Position numbers and translations under genes: made by a program. DNA of 12,985 nucleotides, from NCBI GenBank assembly GCA_965652545.1, contig CBFGWV010000132.1, positions 1 to 12,985 on the forward strand. Reading direction: 5' to 3'. Of the stretch, positions 12,707 to 12,985 are shown in pieces (the first letter of the stretch is position 1; the number at the start of each line of letters is the position of its first letter). The stretch is from CBFGWV01 sp965652545. GTDB lineage: Bacteria; Pseudomonadota; Gammaproteobacteria; Competibacterales; Competibacteraceae. The notes beneath the pieces were generated by a model that saw only the letters and a list, made by a program, of their open reading frames with translations, made no database searches and had not been told where the DNA came from.

Positions 12707-12985
12707 TCAATAGGGATCCGGCCACCATGGCGGACACCCTTCCTCACCGATCACCAGGTACGCCAGCGCGGCGAGCAACTCGCCCGACCAGGCGACCTGA
12801 AGACTGCCGAAGGCGAAGGCCTGGGACGAACTGCGCATCCATCGAGCCGAGCACCGCATCGATCGGCAGCCGGCGCTTGCTCAGGTCTGCGCGCCGCTGA
12901 ACCGATTGCGTTCCTCGTACAACGCGGCGGTGAACGCACGCACCAACTGTGCCTTCTGCGTATCGGGCCGGAACAGCAGATAGCA
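12707..12985 (-). pseudogene. C-terminal part of an unrecognised gene with two apparent compensating frameshifts (partial)
   Basis: Reading the minus strand from the window edge, one frame gives a convincing protein segment beginning CYLLFRPDTQKAQLVRAF and including ALYEERNRF, then meets TGA at 12883-12881. Coding character continues in the next frame (DLSKRRLPIDAVLGSMDAQ, about 12887-12832), then returns to the first frame for AFAFGSLQVAWSGELLAALA, YLVIGEEG and CPPWWPDPY, ending at TGA 12709-12707. A one-base loss near 12885 and a one-base gain near 12832 would join all three into a 92-residue C-terminus. The stop lies one base from the adhesin stop, as expected for convergent genes. I do not recognise the family. 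It may be a decayed gene or a true gene with sequence errors; a conservative reading would end the gene at 12881. Confidence 0.5.

Noticed and set aside
12751..12939. 62-codon minus-strand open frame
   Set aside because: Arg/Pro/Ser-rich and out of frame with the better coding blocks that end at 12707.

Overview
The window reads as GC-rich chromosomal DNA from a gammaproteobacterium. The evidence is the strong G/C preference at wobble positions, the REP-type palindromes between genes, and an IPTL-CTERM sorting motif, a family tied to exosortase H. I cannot place the genus. I see no tRNA, rRNA, CRISPR array, transposase or defence system.

Positions 1-980 hold a possible 15-codon tail of an upstream gene, a 100-bp palindromic element, and a group 1 truncated hemoglobin gene (minus strand) bracketed by inverted copies of a 39-bp REP-like sequence. 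Positions 981-2287 hold a family 2 glycosyltransferase whose stop overlaps the start of msrA (ATGA), so the two are probably translationally coupled. A REP pair lies between msrA and the converging nitroreductase gene.

Positions 2506-4668 form a compact regulatory module. A MarR-type regulator (plus strand) is divergent from an EamA-family exporter and an FMN nitroreductase (minus strand, 17-nt gap, probable operon). The divergent region carries a good sigma70 promoter for the exporter and, just downstream of its -10 box, three alternating TCGAA half-sites that look like the MarR operator. An exporter plus a flavin reductase under MarR control suggests a response to a small toxic or aromatic compound, but the ligand cannot be read from sequence.

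Positions 4856-12705 are one giant surface-protein locus. The first part has a signal peptide, five DUF11 repeats, a bacterial Ig-like domain, and then, in the middle of the protein, an IPTL-CTERM-like sorting signal followed immediately by what looks like a second signal peptide. The second part is Ig/cadherin-like repeats and a right-handed beta-helix. The frame breaks at a run of five G (10762-10766), and the beta-helix continues in another frame to 12705. One base restored there would give about 2,616 residues. Base and codon choice change visibly near 11160, which suggests a mosaic C-terminal module.

Positions 12707-12985 (minus strand) hold the C-terminal part of a converging gene that also appears frameshifted twice, ending one base from the adhesin stop. 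The most interesting point is the back-to-back sorting signal and signal peptide inside one reading frame. It would fit an exported polyprotein or a recent fusion of two secreted-protein genes.
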